This document shows positions 1-10,156 of a stretch of DNA of 12,214 nucleotides, piece after piece. The stretch's first letter is position 1; every line of letters begins with the position of its first letter. Both the position numbers and the translations under genes were made by a program. Under the pieces are notes generated by a model, which saw nothing but the letters and a program-made list of their open reading frames with translations, ran no database searches and was not told the DNA's origin. The stretch is from Rodentolepis nana. Its lineage: Eukaryota > Platyhelminthes > Cestoda > Cyclophyllidea > Hymenolepididae. Location of the stretch: NCBI GenBank assembly GCA_900617975.1, contig UZAE01001638.1, forward strand, positions 1 through 12,214, in the 5' to 3' direction.

Positions 1-123
1 CCGGAGATTGTGACGTATTGTAAAATACATGCACCAGAGATAAACCATCTTGATCCAAATGTGATCAAAATATATACTTTATCACAACTATTAAAAAACG
101 ACATTGTCGTGACGACAGCGTAG
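1..123 (+). CDS. Possible 3' end of a coding exon, cut by the window edge
   Basis: The frame starting at base 1 is open for 40 codons to a TAG at 121-123 with no start codon, so it would have to be the tail of an exon that begins outside the window. The peptide is mixed in composition (for example HAPEINHLDPNVIKIYTL). No family is recognised. An open run of this length at an edge is not unlikely by chance in six frames, so this is weak. The overlapping TGTCGTGACGACA (105-117) is a perfect odd palindrome. Confidence 0.15.
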   Translation, partial: PEIVTYCKIHAPEINHLDPNVIKIYTLSQLLKNDIVVTTA

Positions 124-658
124 AGTACATTACGCGAGTCATCCTGTCTCAAAAGAGGCTCGTCATGTGGTGCGACACTGAGAGCCTTTCTAGTTGAAAA
201 GGAAAAATCGTAATTCTACAGTTCAGTTGTGATGGCATTTTTTAATTTGAAACCTATGAAAATCATTGGATATAAAGTAATTGAATCTTGTTTGAAACTA
301 ATTTACTTTAATTTTCTATGGGGGATAATGATAAATATCATAAAGCCTACCATTTGAAATAATAATGCATTTACTTTCCTATAGTTTCCCAATTTTAATC
401 TATTTTGCCCAAAAATTACTCCAGTATTCCTTTTCCATCGTAACTAGTAGCTAAAGATTTATGTTCTGCTTTATTTTTAAGAGTTGCTGAAAATTCAGCA
501 TTCTCAAAGTCGGTGTTTGCGTGTTCTAAGCAGATCGATGAGTGTCAGAACATTGCTAGTCTACACGATCTGATTGGACGTCTATTACAACTTCTGCGAA
601 GACCCAAATGACCGTCCAGTAATGCCTCCTAACCTCCCATTTTAAACCAATACTCGTT
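124..658. other. A+T-rich non-coding stretch, no gene seen
   Basis: No coding pattern was found. It holds one copy of a degenerate repeat (324-377) that recurs at 3063. The final 60 bases become C-rich and lead into the small ORF that follows. Confidence 0.5.
324..377 (+). repeat. Degenerate interspersed repeat, copy 1
   Basis: The core at 324-355 aligns without gaps to 3063-3094 at about 25 of 32 positions, including TAATGATAA, ATCA, GCCT and CCATTT. Both are followed by A+T-rich sequence ending in TACTTT or TTACTTT. It is probably a remnant of a dispersed element in this genome. Confidence 0.35.
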
Positions 659-955
659 ATGTCTTTAACTCTTCCGCCGCAGCTAGTGATCGACCATCCA
701 TTAACTATTTCAACTCTCTACCAGCTCTATTTTATGAACCCAGATACATCCCTTTCTTGGCCTGATTCTGACGTCCTTACTCCTCCTTCTATCTTCTCCC
801 CAATCACCTTCCCAACACATACCGATCAACTCCTACAGTTAGGTCATTCAGCCACCTCCTTCGACCTACACAGCTTTTATTTAATGAGCTCTTTGTTCAG
901 TACTCTGCACATAAATGCTTTAAAGGAAAAGTGTCTGGGCTACTTCTGCTGCTGA
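659..955 (+). CDS. Unrecognised small ORF (98 aa), doubtful
   Basis: The frame opens after a stop at 620 and begins at an ATG with G at -3. It runs 98 codons to TGA through a stretch that is unusually pyrimidine-rich on this strand and less A+T-rich than its flanks. The product is rich in Ser, Leu, Thr and Pro and ends KEKCLGYFCC, whose final Cys-Cys resembles a prenylation end, but nothing upstream looks like a small GTPase. Codons show little G-first bias. A second frame is also open over 766-969, directly up to a consensus donor GTAAGT at 970, with a pyrimidine-rich AG at 836-837, so the block could instead be an exon of about 130 bases. It may also be non-coding. Confidence 0.2.
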   Translation: MSLTLPPQLVIDHPLTISTLYQLYFMNPDTSLSWPDSDVLTPPSIFSPITFPTHTDQLLQLGHSATSFDLHSFYLMSSLFSTLHINALKEKCLGYFCC

Positions 956-1867
956 ATTTTCGCTGTCAAGTAAGTTTTGCTTAAGAAAAATATCGAAATT
1001 GTATCATCCTTGTATATTGTTTTATTAGATTTTATTATATAGTATTATATCTCTTATTTTCAAAAGCACTGCGTTAAACCTATGATAACCGGTGAAGCGA
1101 CAAGATCAACCTACTAATTCAATTTCGTGATTAATAATAATACATTACGACCTTGAAACCCTGTTAATGATTAACAAGCTTAATAAAAAGAGGTTTCTTT
1201 GTGCTTAAAATATACCACTCACAAATCGCATATACATTATATGCAACTTTATTAATGTCACAGGCGTTCAGATAATATCAAAATTTGATTTTAAAGGACG
1301 CACAATTGAGAATTTTCGCCCATCAAATAAAATTAAGATAATTTAACTTTCACTTTGTCAATTTATTCGATCATGTCAAAATTATTCTTTCTGAAAGAGG
1401 AATGGAAAACCTACCATTTGATACTTTCCATCTAACTGACTTCACCGCCTTTTTTGTGGGCTAAATTTATCCGCACGTTAGCACATAAAGGAGGAATGCA
1501 ACACACAGCAACCATTATTTGCCAAAAAGCGAGCGTCGTGGCAAAGTTTCTACGTGAAAAATTTTAATAAATGGAAAATGAAGATTCCTCACGATGTGCT
1601 TTCAGCAGTATTGAATCTCTAACCGGAATTCTCAAACCCGGAGTAGAAATTAACCTGGAACAAAGTTTCGGTCGTCCAGATGCACCATGATAGAACGAAA
1701 TTCAGTTCTAATATAAAGCCATATAAAGATTAGTTCTGTCTGAGAGGGCGCTGTTTCCATAATGAAATTCAGCATTTCAAGCACGGAAAAAACTTCTTCC
1801 CAAAACTCGTAAAGGCTGACCTGTTCTGAAGCTTAGATCCCCCACCTCTCAATGAATTTGCGCATAC

Positions 1868-1908
1868 GTGAATTGACGGCCCACCTTATGGGAGCATTGT
1901 CAATTCAC
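1868..1908. repeat. Perfect 10-bp inverted repeat (hairpin)
   Basis: GTGAATTGAC (1868-1877) is the exact reverse complement of GTCAATTCAC (1899-1908). Within the 21-base loop, CCCA (1880-1883) can pair with TGGG (1889-1892), giving a two-part stem. It could be a structured RNA, a protein-binding palindrome, or the trace of an inverted insertion. Confidence 0.6.
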
Positions 1909-2207
1909 TCACTCTCGTCAATGGACGTTAGGGTGGTATGCAGATAAGTTGATCTCGGCTTAAACTGACCTGGCTTTTATGAAAGATATCATTACCCACC
2001 GCTAGTCAACGTTTTAATTCGTCTTTTAATTGTAGGAAAAAAAGTGAACATAATAATAACAAAAAGAACAGCTCAGTACAAAATAAGGGAAGTAAATCAA
2101 ATTTGAATTCTTTCAAAAATTATTGATCCTCATATTCCATTAATTCAGGGTTTTTTTCTGTAATTTCCGTGTGAATTTGTCTTTTCTCCACTCAGAGCTT
2201 CTAGAAG

Positions 2208-2217
2208 TTATGAAAGT
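2208..2217. promoter_or_regulatory. Two-unit HSF-like palindrome
   Basis: cTTCTAGAAg is a perfect 10-base palindrome equal to two inverted heat-shock pentamers, about 500 bases from the three-unit element at 2729. Two units alone usually bind HSF weakly, and this short string can arise by chance. Confidence 0.2.
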
Positions 2218-2654
2218 TATGCATTATTGTACAATCTCTTCAGTGGCGAAGATAATGACACGTTGATTAGTACTAACATGATTGTAGCATTGTAAAGCTC
2301 TTTAGAGTTCACACAAATTGAATGTCTATTTTGATCCTTTTAAAAAGATTATATAACATCATTTTTACTTTTATTCAGCTGTCATTCTCTTTTCACATTA
2401 TCAGAATAAGAACTGAAAGTAATATTACTCTTGGCTTATCCAACAACACGGTCCTCTCTAAAATTAACGAAATTGGCCAATTTTTACATTGTGATAACAT
2501 TTTGTACAACCAACAAGTGTTCTCTATATAGCTATTTTAAGAAAAATATGTAACGGAGACTTCACAAATGAACCCATGCTAATTCATTTAGTAGTTTGAC
2601 GAATTGCTTCTAGTAGTTATTTGGTGAGATTAATGCTGCACTATAAGAATATTG

Positions 2655-2745
2655 ATCGCTGATTGGCTGGGAGGCCTTTACATACATTTCCGTACGTGCT
2701 CGATAAGCGATAGGTAGCACGTGTGCACATTCCAGAATGTTCCAG
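2655..2745. promoter_or_regulatory. Promoter-like module with perfect heat-shock element
   Basis: In about 90 bases there is an inverted CCAAT box (GATTGG, 2661-2666), two GATA-type sites (CGATAAG and CGATAGG, about 2701-2714), a CACGTG E-box (2718-2723) and aTTCcaGAAtgTTCca at 2729-2744. The last is an exact match to the three-pentamer heat-shock element nTTCnnGAAnnTTCn bound by HSF trimers. ACGTGCT (2694-2700) and AGCACGT (2716-2722) form a perfect inverted repeat enclosing the GATA sites. The segment is richer in G+C than its surroundings. Neither strand has a clear coding start nearby. On the minus strand a TATA-like CTTATAG (2640-2646) lies beyond the CCAAT box, so leftward transcription is possible. 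It may be a promoter, an enhancer, or a fortunate cluster. Confidence 0.45.
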
Positions 2746-3062
2746 CGCACGAGACTGCTTTGTGCATTCCACTAATACTTTTCATGTGTAATAATTCAGA
2801 TTTGCACTAGCTTTACCTACCACAAAAATTGAGCTCAGCAGAACTGTTTGTTTGCCCTCATAACTATGGTCATTTCTCGAAAAAACTACTATACTTTATT
2901 CAAATTGCATTTGAGATCATGAAAACATGTGCTGATCTATTCTGCTACCTCCTCAAAATTAAGTGTGGAGTTAATGTCAGTACAGTTGAAGATATTCCCC
3001 CTCTCGACCTTTTTTCACTTTGATGTTCCTTCCCCTCTATGAAGCCTGAAGTCAACTAAAGG

Positions 3063-3116
3063 GCTAATGATAACCATCAAGACGCCTGCCATTTAATATA
3101 AATAAATAAATACTTT
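3063..3116 (+). repeat. Degenerate interspersed repeat, copy 2
   Basis: This is the partner of the copy at 324-377, in the same orientation and about 2.7 kb away. The 3' part includes the short tandem (AAAT)n run at about 3100-3110. Confidence 0.35.
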
Positions 3117-3608
3117 AATTCAACTGGGCAGAGGAGTTAAATACTGGCAAGAAAAGTAGCGATTTGGCTGGTCCATTCAGTCACTTCCCCAAATCAGGTA
3201 AGTTAACACTGGCAAATAGTCACTTCGTTTTCCGTACACAGAAAAGTACTACGTAATTAAACAAAAATGCCGCTTAAACCATTAGTGAGCATATTTTAAA
3301 CGCCCCACTTTTCTTTATTTGTTCCCAAATGAGTGCAAGCTCACGATATTCCGATTTTATTGACCTGTTAAAGTTGATCGAATGACTGCTAGCCCAATTT
3401 ATATCGCTTGTAAATGAGATTAGCACACTTACAGAATCCATGTTAACTTAAACAATTAATGGTTAATTAGTATTGTTACTTGTGAAGATTAATAAACAAT
3501 CGGGAAAACAAGGAGAAAACACTGCGGAGGTGATTTGATCGCTCATTGAGCATTATTTGAGTTCGGTCCGAAGTCATCGACAGCAGATTGTGAAGCGTCA
3601 CATACCCT

Positions 3609-3622
3609 TGAAAGGCCTTTCA
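3609..3622. repeat. Perfect 14-bp palindrome
   Basis: TGAAAGGCCTTTCA is fully self-complementary. It may be a dimeric protein site or chance; no neighbouring gene explains it. Confidence 0.5.
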
Positions 3623-3890
3623 TGGCTTCGAGGTACAAAAATAACTACATTCAGTCAAAGACATTAGAACGGGGCACTGCCTATAGCAGGAAAAGTTTTT
3701 AACTTTGTTTCGATAAATAAATAGGGTCTATGGAAAAATCTCTGAATTTCTTACAATTTGCTATGAATTCAGATAGAGAGTGAATTACGTCCTTAAAATG
3801 ACACATGGCTTCTTTGACACGTAGAATCTGATTGGAACGCAGGACAGGTGCTGTAATTTGGGAGATATTTCTCGATGAGCACTGCTGAAT

Positions 3891-4155
3891 CAGACGCGAT
3901 TATGGCCGGCATTTAGTTATCAACTTGCTGGTTGCCTAGGCGTTAGGAAACCACAGCACTAGTTCTGCTGATTCCATAGGTCCAGCCCATCAGTTATCAT
4001 ATTAACACATGACCTCACGCCCTAACTTTATGGCTCTAATTAGGCCTAGCTTCTGTAGCCAGACGATTATTGCCGGCAGTTCAGTTCAACAGATATTGAA
4101 AATCCGATTGAGGACAAGGGCTGGGCAGGACTTCAAGTTCACTAGGCTTTAGGAA
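3891..4155 (+). repeat. Two related blocks, possible degraded duplication
   Basis: CAGACGCGATTATGGCCGGC and following bases (3891-3924) resemble CAGACGATTATTGCCGGC and following bases (4060-4090), with a two-base gap and a few changes. Further on, TAGGCGTTAGGAA (3937-3949) resembles TAGGCTTTAGGAA (4143-4155). The spacing between the two sub-blocks differs (about 12 against 52 bases), so this is a rearranged or strongly decayed duplication if it is real. Confidence 0.3.
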
Positions 4156-4555
4156 TGTCTCCCATTTTGGCTCACATATTACACTGCTTAATAGTTATTA
4201 TTGAAAGTATTTTGGGGAATTTTCTACACAACTGAATGATTAGTCTGCATTCTACTGTGAGGCCAATTTGAATAAAAGTCGAATCATGCAACGGGATGCA
4301 GAACGAAGCAAGTGTTAACTGAGTCTTGGTTCACTTTGTTCCTCAATGAATCATTTTCGCTTAGCGCAATGTTGCCAAGAAACTACTACTGTTTATAAGA
4401 GCTCATTCTATTTTTCATGTATCATTGAGCTTGTTACTTTGTATTTCTATAATTTTCCCTTCTAAAAGCTGTTCTCTCCGTTTAGCTTATCAAGGAATAA
4501 GAAAAAAGTCATGTGCTAAGTATTTTCAAACACTATTTCTACCTTACCGCCTTTT

Positions 4556-4594
4556 AGGGGAATAATGGATATAAGAGTCTTATATATCTCCCCT
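4556..4594. repeat. Extended hairpin, 8-bp plus 6-bp stems
   Basis: ATATAAGA (4569-4576) and TCTTATAT (4578-4585) pair perfectly around a single central G. Outside them AGGGGA (4556-4561) pairs with TCCCCT (4589-4594), with an asymmetric internal loop of 7 and 3 bases. The arm length is below that of a typical microRNA precursor. Confidence 0.5.
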
Positions 4595-5237
4595 ATTTGA
4601 ATTCCTAAATTAGCCCTTTTTCATACCAAACTAACAAAACATTTTCCGGAATCTTAGTGAAAAAAAGTATTAAACCTCGACGCATAGAACCAAACCGGAA
4701 GAGGGCACCGCCAGCATTACTTTGAGATCATTGGTAATTTCAGTTCTTGAGAAGAGTCTTGTAGGAGTCGACCTTCAAAGGGGATTAGAGAGATTGCAGC
4801 CTACACAAGTATGGGCCCCAAGTAGTTATTGTGTAAAAAGCTTTTCACTCAGACAAAGCAGAATAAGTGCAAGAAAAATGGTAGTGCTGAACGCGGGTTT
4901 TAAAATCGCCTAATCTATTGATTACATTGATTGACTAATTTCCTTGACAAAGCCCGCTAAGGGAATCTGTGAAAAAGAATATTCAGTAGGAGTTATAGAG
5001 GGAAAGAAATAGCGTAAATGGTCAAGTCAAATATTTTCATTATATCGATCTATAAAACCAGATGATTTTTAATCAAAATAGGAAATTTAATCAAAAATTA
5101 CTTGGGGAGGCCTAAGAAACCAACCCTGAAATAAGACATAACCTAGCTAATTATGGAACACGAGGTCGGTGAGTAAACCACCTCTGAGGTTATGCAACCT
5201 AGACATAGGGACCGGCCGCACCCATTGTTAATAAGAT

Positions 5238-5257
5238 TGAAGTGTTCGGACACTTCA
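5238..5257. repeat. Perfect 8-bp inverted repeat with 4-base loop
   Basis: TGAAGTGT and ACACTTCA are exact reverse complements around TCGG. This forms a compact stem-loop, but no downstream T-run or gene end gives it a role. Confidence 0.5.
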
Positions 5258-5758
5258 TTTTCGATGTTTAAATCTACCAGAACAGGGCCCGAAAATTCCC
5301 ACCATCATTGTACAAAACTGAGAAGAGGGCTATGTTTTTGGGCGTCTATTTCGGATGGTCTTGGCAGATAGATACGCAAAAGAGGCATGCTGTGCCCCAA
5401 ATGCAAGACAGGATACAGAAGTAATATAAACTCGATATACCGCCACAAACTCTGCATGCTTGAAGCCTAAGTTAAAAACTGCACTGAAAATTCTCAGAAT
5501 AAGAAATGGAGCACTCAGTTTTATTATGATTCCAATGCTCAGTTTCGGAATCCTTTCGGTGAATTTAGAATTCAAATGCTATTATTATTTGTCATTGAAC
5601 TGAAACAATTGCAAACTGAATGCATTTTTGCAAATTTAAAGAAAATGATGGAGCTTAAACGTGACTTTCATTCGTGTAGTTACTTGGCGTTTTACAAATG
5701 CACTGAAAGAGATTGGTGTAATCAACAATGACAAAATGATCCATCGAAAATTTTCAGG

Positions 5759-5884
5759 ATTAAATCCACCCTGGAAAAGCATTCACCATTGCTAGTAGTA
5801 GACGAAGAAGGCGCATTGGAAGTCCACTGGACTGAGCTGGAGCAAACCCGAGTTGAAGCTGAGACATATTCATTGATTTTGTGA
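5759..5884 (+). pseudogene. Exon-like coding patch, unrecognised, possibly decayed
   Basis: After an AG at 5757-5758 (ATTTTCAG), one + strand frame is open to TGA at 5882-5884 and shows strong G-first codon periodicity (about half of 27 consecutive codons from about 5790 begin with G), a coding signature. The peptide includes LLVVDEEGALEVHWTELEQ. There is no in-frame ATG, and a TGA sits at 5729, so it would be a terminal exon or a fragment. Frame 1 upstream (about 5650-5800) and frame 0 downstream (about 5860-5990) are also open, as expected of a decayed coding region with frameshifts. No family is recognised, and chance remains possible. Confidence 0.22.
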
Positions 5885-8186
5885 AAGGAACTATGCCCGC
5901 TTTCAAAAATGATCACAAACTTCTCTCTTTCAAATCAGGTTTTAAACGCGTCTATTGTAAAAAAGCTTTCGATAAACTTGACATTATCTGGATCAGTGAG
6001 TTTATTACCCTCTGCTAAGACAGACATGCCCACTGTCTTGCTGCTAACAGTGGAATCGTGTTGACGCTTATGACGAGCCAGCAAGACAGAAAAAGCGCAT
6101 TGCAATATTTTTTCAACCCCTTACTATTTTGATAATAGAACAATAAAAAGATGTGAATGGGGAACAGCGCAAATGATTTTTTTGTGCCATTTTGAGGTAA
6201 GGGCATATTGGATAGAGGAAACATTTTTATTGCGGTCTCGTTGTTCATGTTATATTCCACAGCCGTTCGGTGCAGTTAAATAAGCCTCCACGAACGAAGA
6301 ATTTGAAAAAAAAACCAACGTTAGCATAAATACCACAACACAGCTTGTAGTTTTGTAAAATGTTCATTTACCAAATACCATACAAAATAGATATTTACCG
6401 ATGTAACGGAATTTTATGGTGACATCGGACTTTTTAATAAGTTGAATCAAAGAAGAGGAAATAGGTAGATAACTACGGGAAAATGAATAAGAAGAAGGTC
6501 TGAACGATCTCTGTCAAAAAACACAAAACAAATCTGATGGTGGGATTGCAGATTCGCGTTAGCTACGAACTAAAGGCGACTAAGAATGTTCTCACGAAAA
6601 CACGACGACTATTTTTGCTTTAGCAAGGTATAAGAAAGAATAATGTTTTGTGTGTGATTGTTGAAGCCAGAAGTGAGCAGTGCAAAACGAATTTCACACA
6701 GAAATGTGTAACAATTTTGTAAATATTTCCCATAAGCCACAAATGGCAGCTTAATTCAAGTAAACAATGCCTATGTGAAAAGACTTGATTTACACTAAAA
6801 CGCAGTCTTGGGGCTATCACTATCTTCCTATCACTTTCAAACTAGTTAAAGATAATTTGTGAAAAAACTGATTACGAAAATGAAATTCAGTGCACTATTT
6901 TTCTTTCAAGAGCTTCAAATTCCCAAAGGTAAGAAGAGGTTACACCCAAAAGACTCGACATTGCCAAAATATCTCATTTATTTGCAACAAGGTATTCGCA
7001 ATTACGTTTTCTCTAACTGAAATGGACTGATAAACACTCTCAGGGTTTCTTGAGTAGCTCTACACCAGTAAAGAATTTTGTAAATGTATAGAACCAACTT
7101 TATACGTTCTACAAACTAAAACAGAGAAATCCCACCAGTGATTCTTATGATATAAAGTGAGTGCAATAAACATTTTCATATTTAGCATACTTTACTTAAT
7201 TAAATAAGTACAAAGTGAATCGAAATACATTTTAAAATGTAAGAAAAATGTGAACAAGCATTATGAGGCTTGCTGAAACAGCAAACAGGACCAGACAGTT
7301 GCGCAACTTTTAGTGTAAAATTTTGAAAAAAGTAAAATGTAGTCTCCTCTGCAAAAAAAACTAATTTCTGCATAGTTTCAGTTACGAAATGAGATGTTTA
7401 GCGCCGCTCAGTAGAAATTGAGATTTCAAGGCATGCGAAAAGGGGCATATTTTCATTCGCAACTTCTTAAACTCCCACTTCACAAGAGCTCCGGTTTAAA
7501 TAAAATCAGGATGCCCCCGAGAGAAATTATAAAACGCTACTGGATAAAAACATTGAATGAATGCTGTTAAAACATAAAAAATAATCAGCTCTATTTACTA
7601 AGCGCCCTTATACAAGCATAAAAGAAAATAAACATAACAAAATATCAATGAGTCGCTTGAAAAAAACGGCACAGAGCGAAAGAAGTTGCAGCCGAACAAA
7701 AACATTCAGAGGGGATTCTGCGAGGCCAGTTAAAAAGATAGAAAGCCTGATGTGCGTATATAGAACCAGTAAGACCTACCAAAAATCTCACTTGAAGCCA
7801 TGAGAGAATAGACAAAATGTACATATTTTCACGATATTTGATTACATACAAGACACAAACCACAAATGTCAACTATTGATCACTGTAGGTTTTAGGGAGA
7901 GAGAGTCCAACTAAGTTAGCAGCCTCTGAAGTTGACTTTTCGCGACACTTACAAGTATTCACGAGTTCCTAAAACGGGTCAATATGATCATATAAATTGA
8001 ATGGACTGCACACAGAGTTAGCAAAACACAAAATTTACTTGGTGTCTTGCAACGCTGAGAAGAAGAGTCAAATATGTATCTGCCAAATGCATGCTTTCGT
8101 GCATAGGCGAACATCCTTACTCAGTTGTATGTTCATCCTGACGAAACTGAGGAATGATAAACTTAGAGAGAGTATTCGTCTAATGG
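5885..8186. other. A-rich non-coding stretch, no gene seen
   Basis: The + strand is A-rich in most of this region and no frame on either strand has convincing codon structure. If the A excess reflects transcription, it would be leftward, since the minus strand is then T-rich like the proposed intron at 8352-10047. TATAAATT at 7991-7998 is one of several TATA-like strings of no clear meaning. Confidence 0.4.
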
Positions 8187-8351
8187 TATAAATAAGTAAA
8201 CAGTAAATGGCAGTTATATACTTGGGGAGAAGTAGACGCCTTTTGCAACTCTTAGAATGACACGAAGGAGAGTATTACTGGACATAGGTACACCACAAAA
8301 CTTCGACAGTTCCGTCAATTTTAAGACGAGTTAAACAAACACAAGACTTTA
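8187..8351 (+). promoter_or_regulatory. Candidate TATA/initiator and untranslated first exon
   Basis: TATAAATA at 8187-8194 is a full TATA-box match. An initiator-like GCAGTT lies about 25 bases downstream (8210-8215). The following stretch ends at the donor-like GTAAGC at 8352, where the T-rich block begins. In the frame that would continue into the exon at 10048 there is a TAA at 8332 and no ATG after it, so this would be a non-coding 5' exon. TATA-like strings are common in A+T-rich DNA, so support rests on the arrangement, not on the motif alone. Confidence 0.22.
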
Positions 8352-10047
8352 GTAAGCTTTTTTATTAATTTTCATCTCCCTTACGCTTTATAATCCAACC
8401 TGGTGAACCTGAAATGACATTGACACCCTTCTCAACCAATTTCGCCCAGTTCTTATTTTGAACTACTTTTACCCGAATGAAACTTTTCTTGCTATAAATA
8501 TAAATATATTAATTCTATCATTTATACTTCATTTTACATTTTATTTTTTTGGCTCAAAATACAATTAATTATTTCTTTGACTTTCTTTAATATCTATTTG
8601 TTTTTAATAATACCATGTATTGAGTTGGAAGTAAACGCTGATAAGCTTACTTAACTCTAGCACATATCGTTAAGCCGTTTATTGGCTTATTTATTAAAGA
8701 TATTTGGGTTATTAATATTTCTATTTTTATTACTTTGGTTTGTTTTGATATTTGTATGAATCATCAAATAGACGTATATTATTGAAGGATTTTATTTATA
8801 TTTTTAACGGACTAGTGCCATTGATTTAATGTGGTCATATATCAATATGAAGAGAATGAACAGATATCCTTAGTTCCGATAAGACTATGATATTTAGTTC
8901 TACTATAATGTTGCGTGAATGAATAGTAATTTAGATTTGATGAGGTGCTGGCGCATTCTATGTTTCGCTTGCAGAGTGACTATTAGTTCATTCATATGAG
9001 GTTTTTTGCTCGCTCAAGTATATTATCCTCTTCTATTGGTCATTATTTATTACTTTTGCTACACGTCGTTTATACATGGATTTGAATTTCTTCATTTGCC
9101 TCTTCTATTCTCTATTTTTGTTGTCTTGCTGATAAATTTGTTGCGTCTTGAGTATTTTAGTGCTTTTTGGGTAAACCATAATTACCTGATTTTTTGTGTA
9201 GGAGACACCACACTTTATTCACTTAATAAGTGATTTATTGTTTATCTTCGGTGTTTGTTGTAACTGGAATATAATTTGCTGATTTATACTATTTTATGTT
9301 TTGGTTTCATACCAAGGTTTGGTTTATTTCCTCTTAGTTTAATTTGGTTTTATAATTGTTTGATATTGACATCTTGTGGGTTATATATGGGTATTTGTAT
9401 ATAATTTTGTAATTTGTTGCCATTTACTGATTGGTTATGTAAACCAACAAATTGTGGTTTTATTGAAAACCGATTTATTATGCAGCAGTAAAATTACGAT
9501 AAGTGCTAACCGATACAAATTTCTTGATTAACTAATTAATGGATTAAGTTTTATGTTCATATTAACGTTATCTTGATTAGCTAAATGCAAGATGTGCATT
9601 TGTTAACCAATCACAATTCTTTATTATTTTTTGGAATTTTATTAACATTCATTCTAGTTAATAATTGAATTTTAAATTGCTTTATTATTTTAGAAAATTT
9701 TACTGTATTTTTATTAATATTTTGTTTATTATGCAGCCTTCATGCTAGACATTTATTTTTTATTGTATTACTCATTCTTTCAACAGTCTGCCGGAGTTTG
9801 AGAAATATTCTTTTATCGCCAATACTTATATGTTTAATCTATGAATTTAATCTTTAGCATTCTGTGTTTTTGCGTGAATCACTATTTTATTTAGGGTATT
9901 TTGTGAGTTAGCATTGCTTCCGTTTAATCCTTAACATTTAATCGTTCTCCTTATTTTGGATGATTTTAATCTGGTGATACTTTTCTAGCTATTTGCAAAA
10001 TATTAGCCTACCGATTATTTTAATTCTTATCTATTTATCTTTCTTAG
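8352..10047 (+). other. Long T-rich stretch, probable intron
   Basis: About 1.7 kb in which the + strand is dominated by T, with G also common in 9000-9480. It begins at a donor-like GTAAGC (8352) and ends at a pyrimidine-rich acceptor TTTCTTAG (10041-10047), the usual shape of a transcribed-strand intron. All frames are full of stops except for a T-driven hydrophobic open stretch at 9006-9233, which looks accidental. Small local structures include TTGGTT/AACCAA (9431-9447), GGTTTT/AAAACC (9456-9471) and a 13-base direct repeat TTTATTATGCAGC at 9474 and 9725. The intron call is inference from composition and two splice-like ends. Confidence 0.4.
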
Positions 10048-10156
10048 TGCCTCCGTTTGTATATTCCCTGTGAAGCCGGTAAGGCCTTTGGAGAGCACAA
10101 CGCTAACGTGGTCCAACCAAGCAATCCATTGCGCACATCAACAGCCTCGATCACTC

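Larger units (their letters stand above)
956..2654. other. Non-coding stretch with a strong hairpin, no gene seen
   Basis: A+T-rich throughout, with stops frequent in all frames. The main structure is the hairpin at 1868-1908, listed separately. A 12-base string CCTACCATTTGA at 1410-1421 matches the degenerate repeat copy at 324-377. Confidence 0.5.
2746..5731. other. Non-coding stretch with repeats and palindromes, no gene seen
   Basis: No frame gives a convincing coding run; short open frames here are of the length expected by chance in A+T-rich DNA. It contains palindromes at 3609-3622 and 5238-5257, a long hairpin at 4556-4594, and a pair of related blocks at 3891-3949 and 4060-4155, all listed separately. 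From about 4900 the + strand tends towards A-rich. Confidence 0.45.

Noticed and set aside
926..955. Small-GTPase C-terminus (Cys-Cys prenylation end) in the 659-955 ORF
   Set aside because: None of the GTP-binding motifs is present upstream, and two terminal cysteines alone are weak evidence.
5330..5575. Minus-strand 81-codon open frame
   Set aside because: It has no ATG start, no codon bias, and a length expected by chance in this base composition.
6015..6260. Minus-strand 81-codon open frame
   Set aside because: Composition-driven peptide without codon periodicity or a recognisable domain.
9006..9233. Open frame with a very hydrophobic, membrane-like peptide
   Set aside because: The hydrophobicity comes from T-rich codons (TTT, TTA, ATT, CTT) in the T-rich block, there is no ATG at its start, and there is no codon bias.
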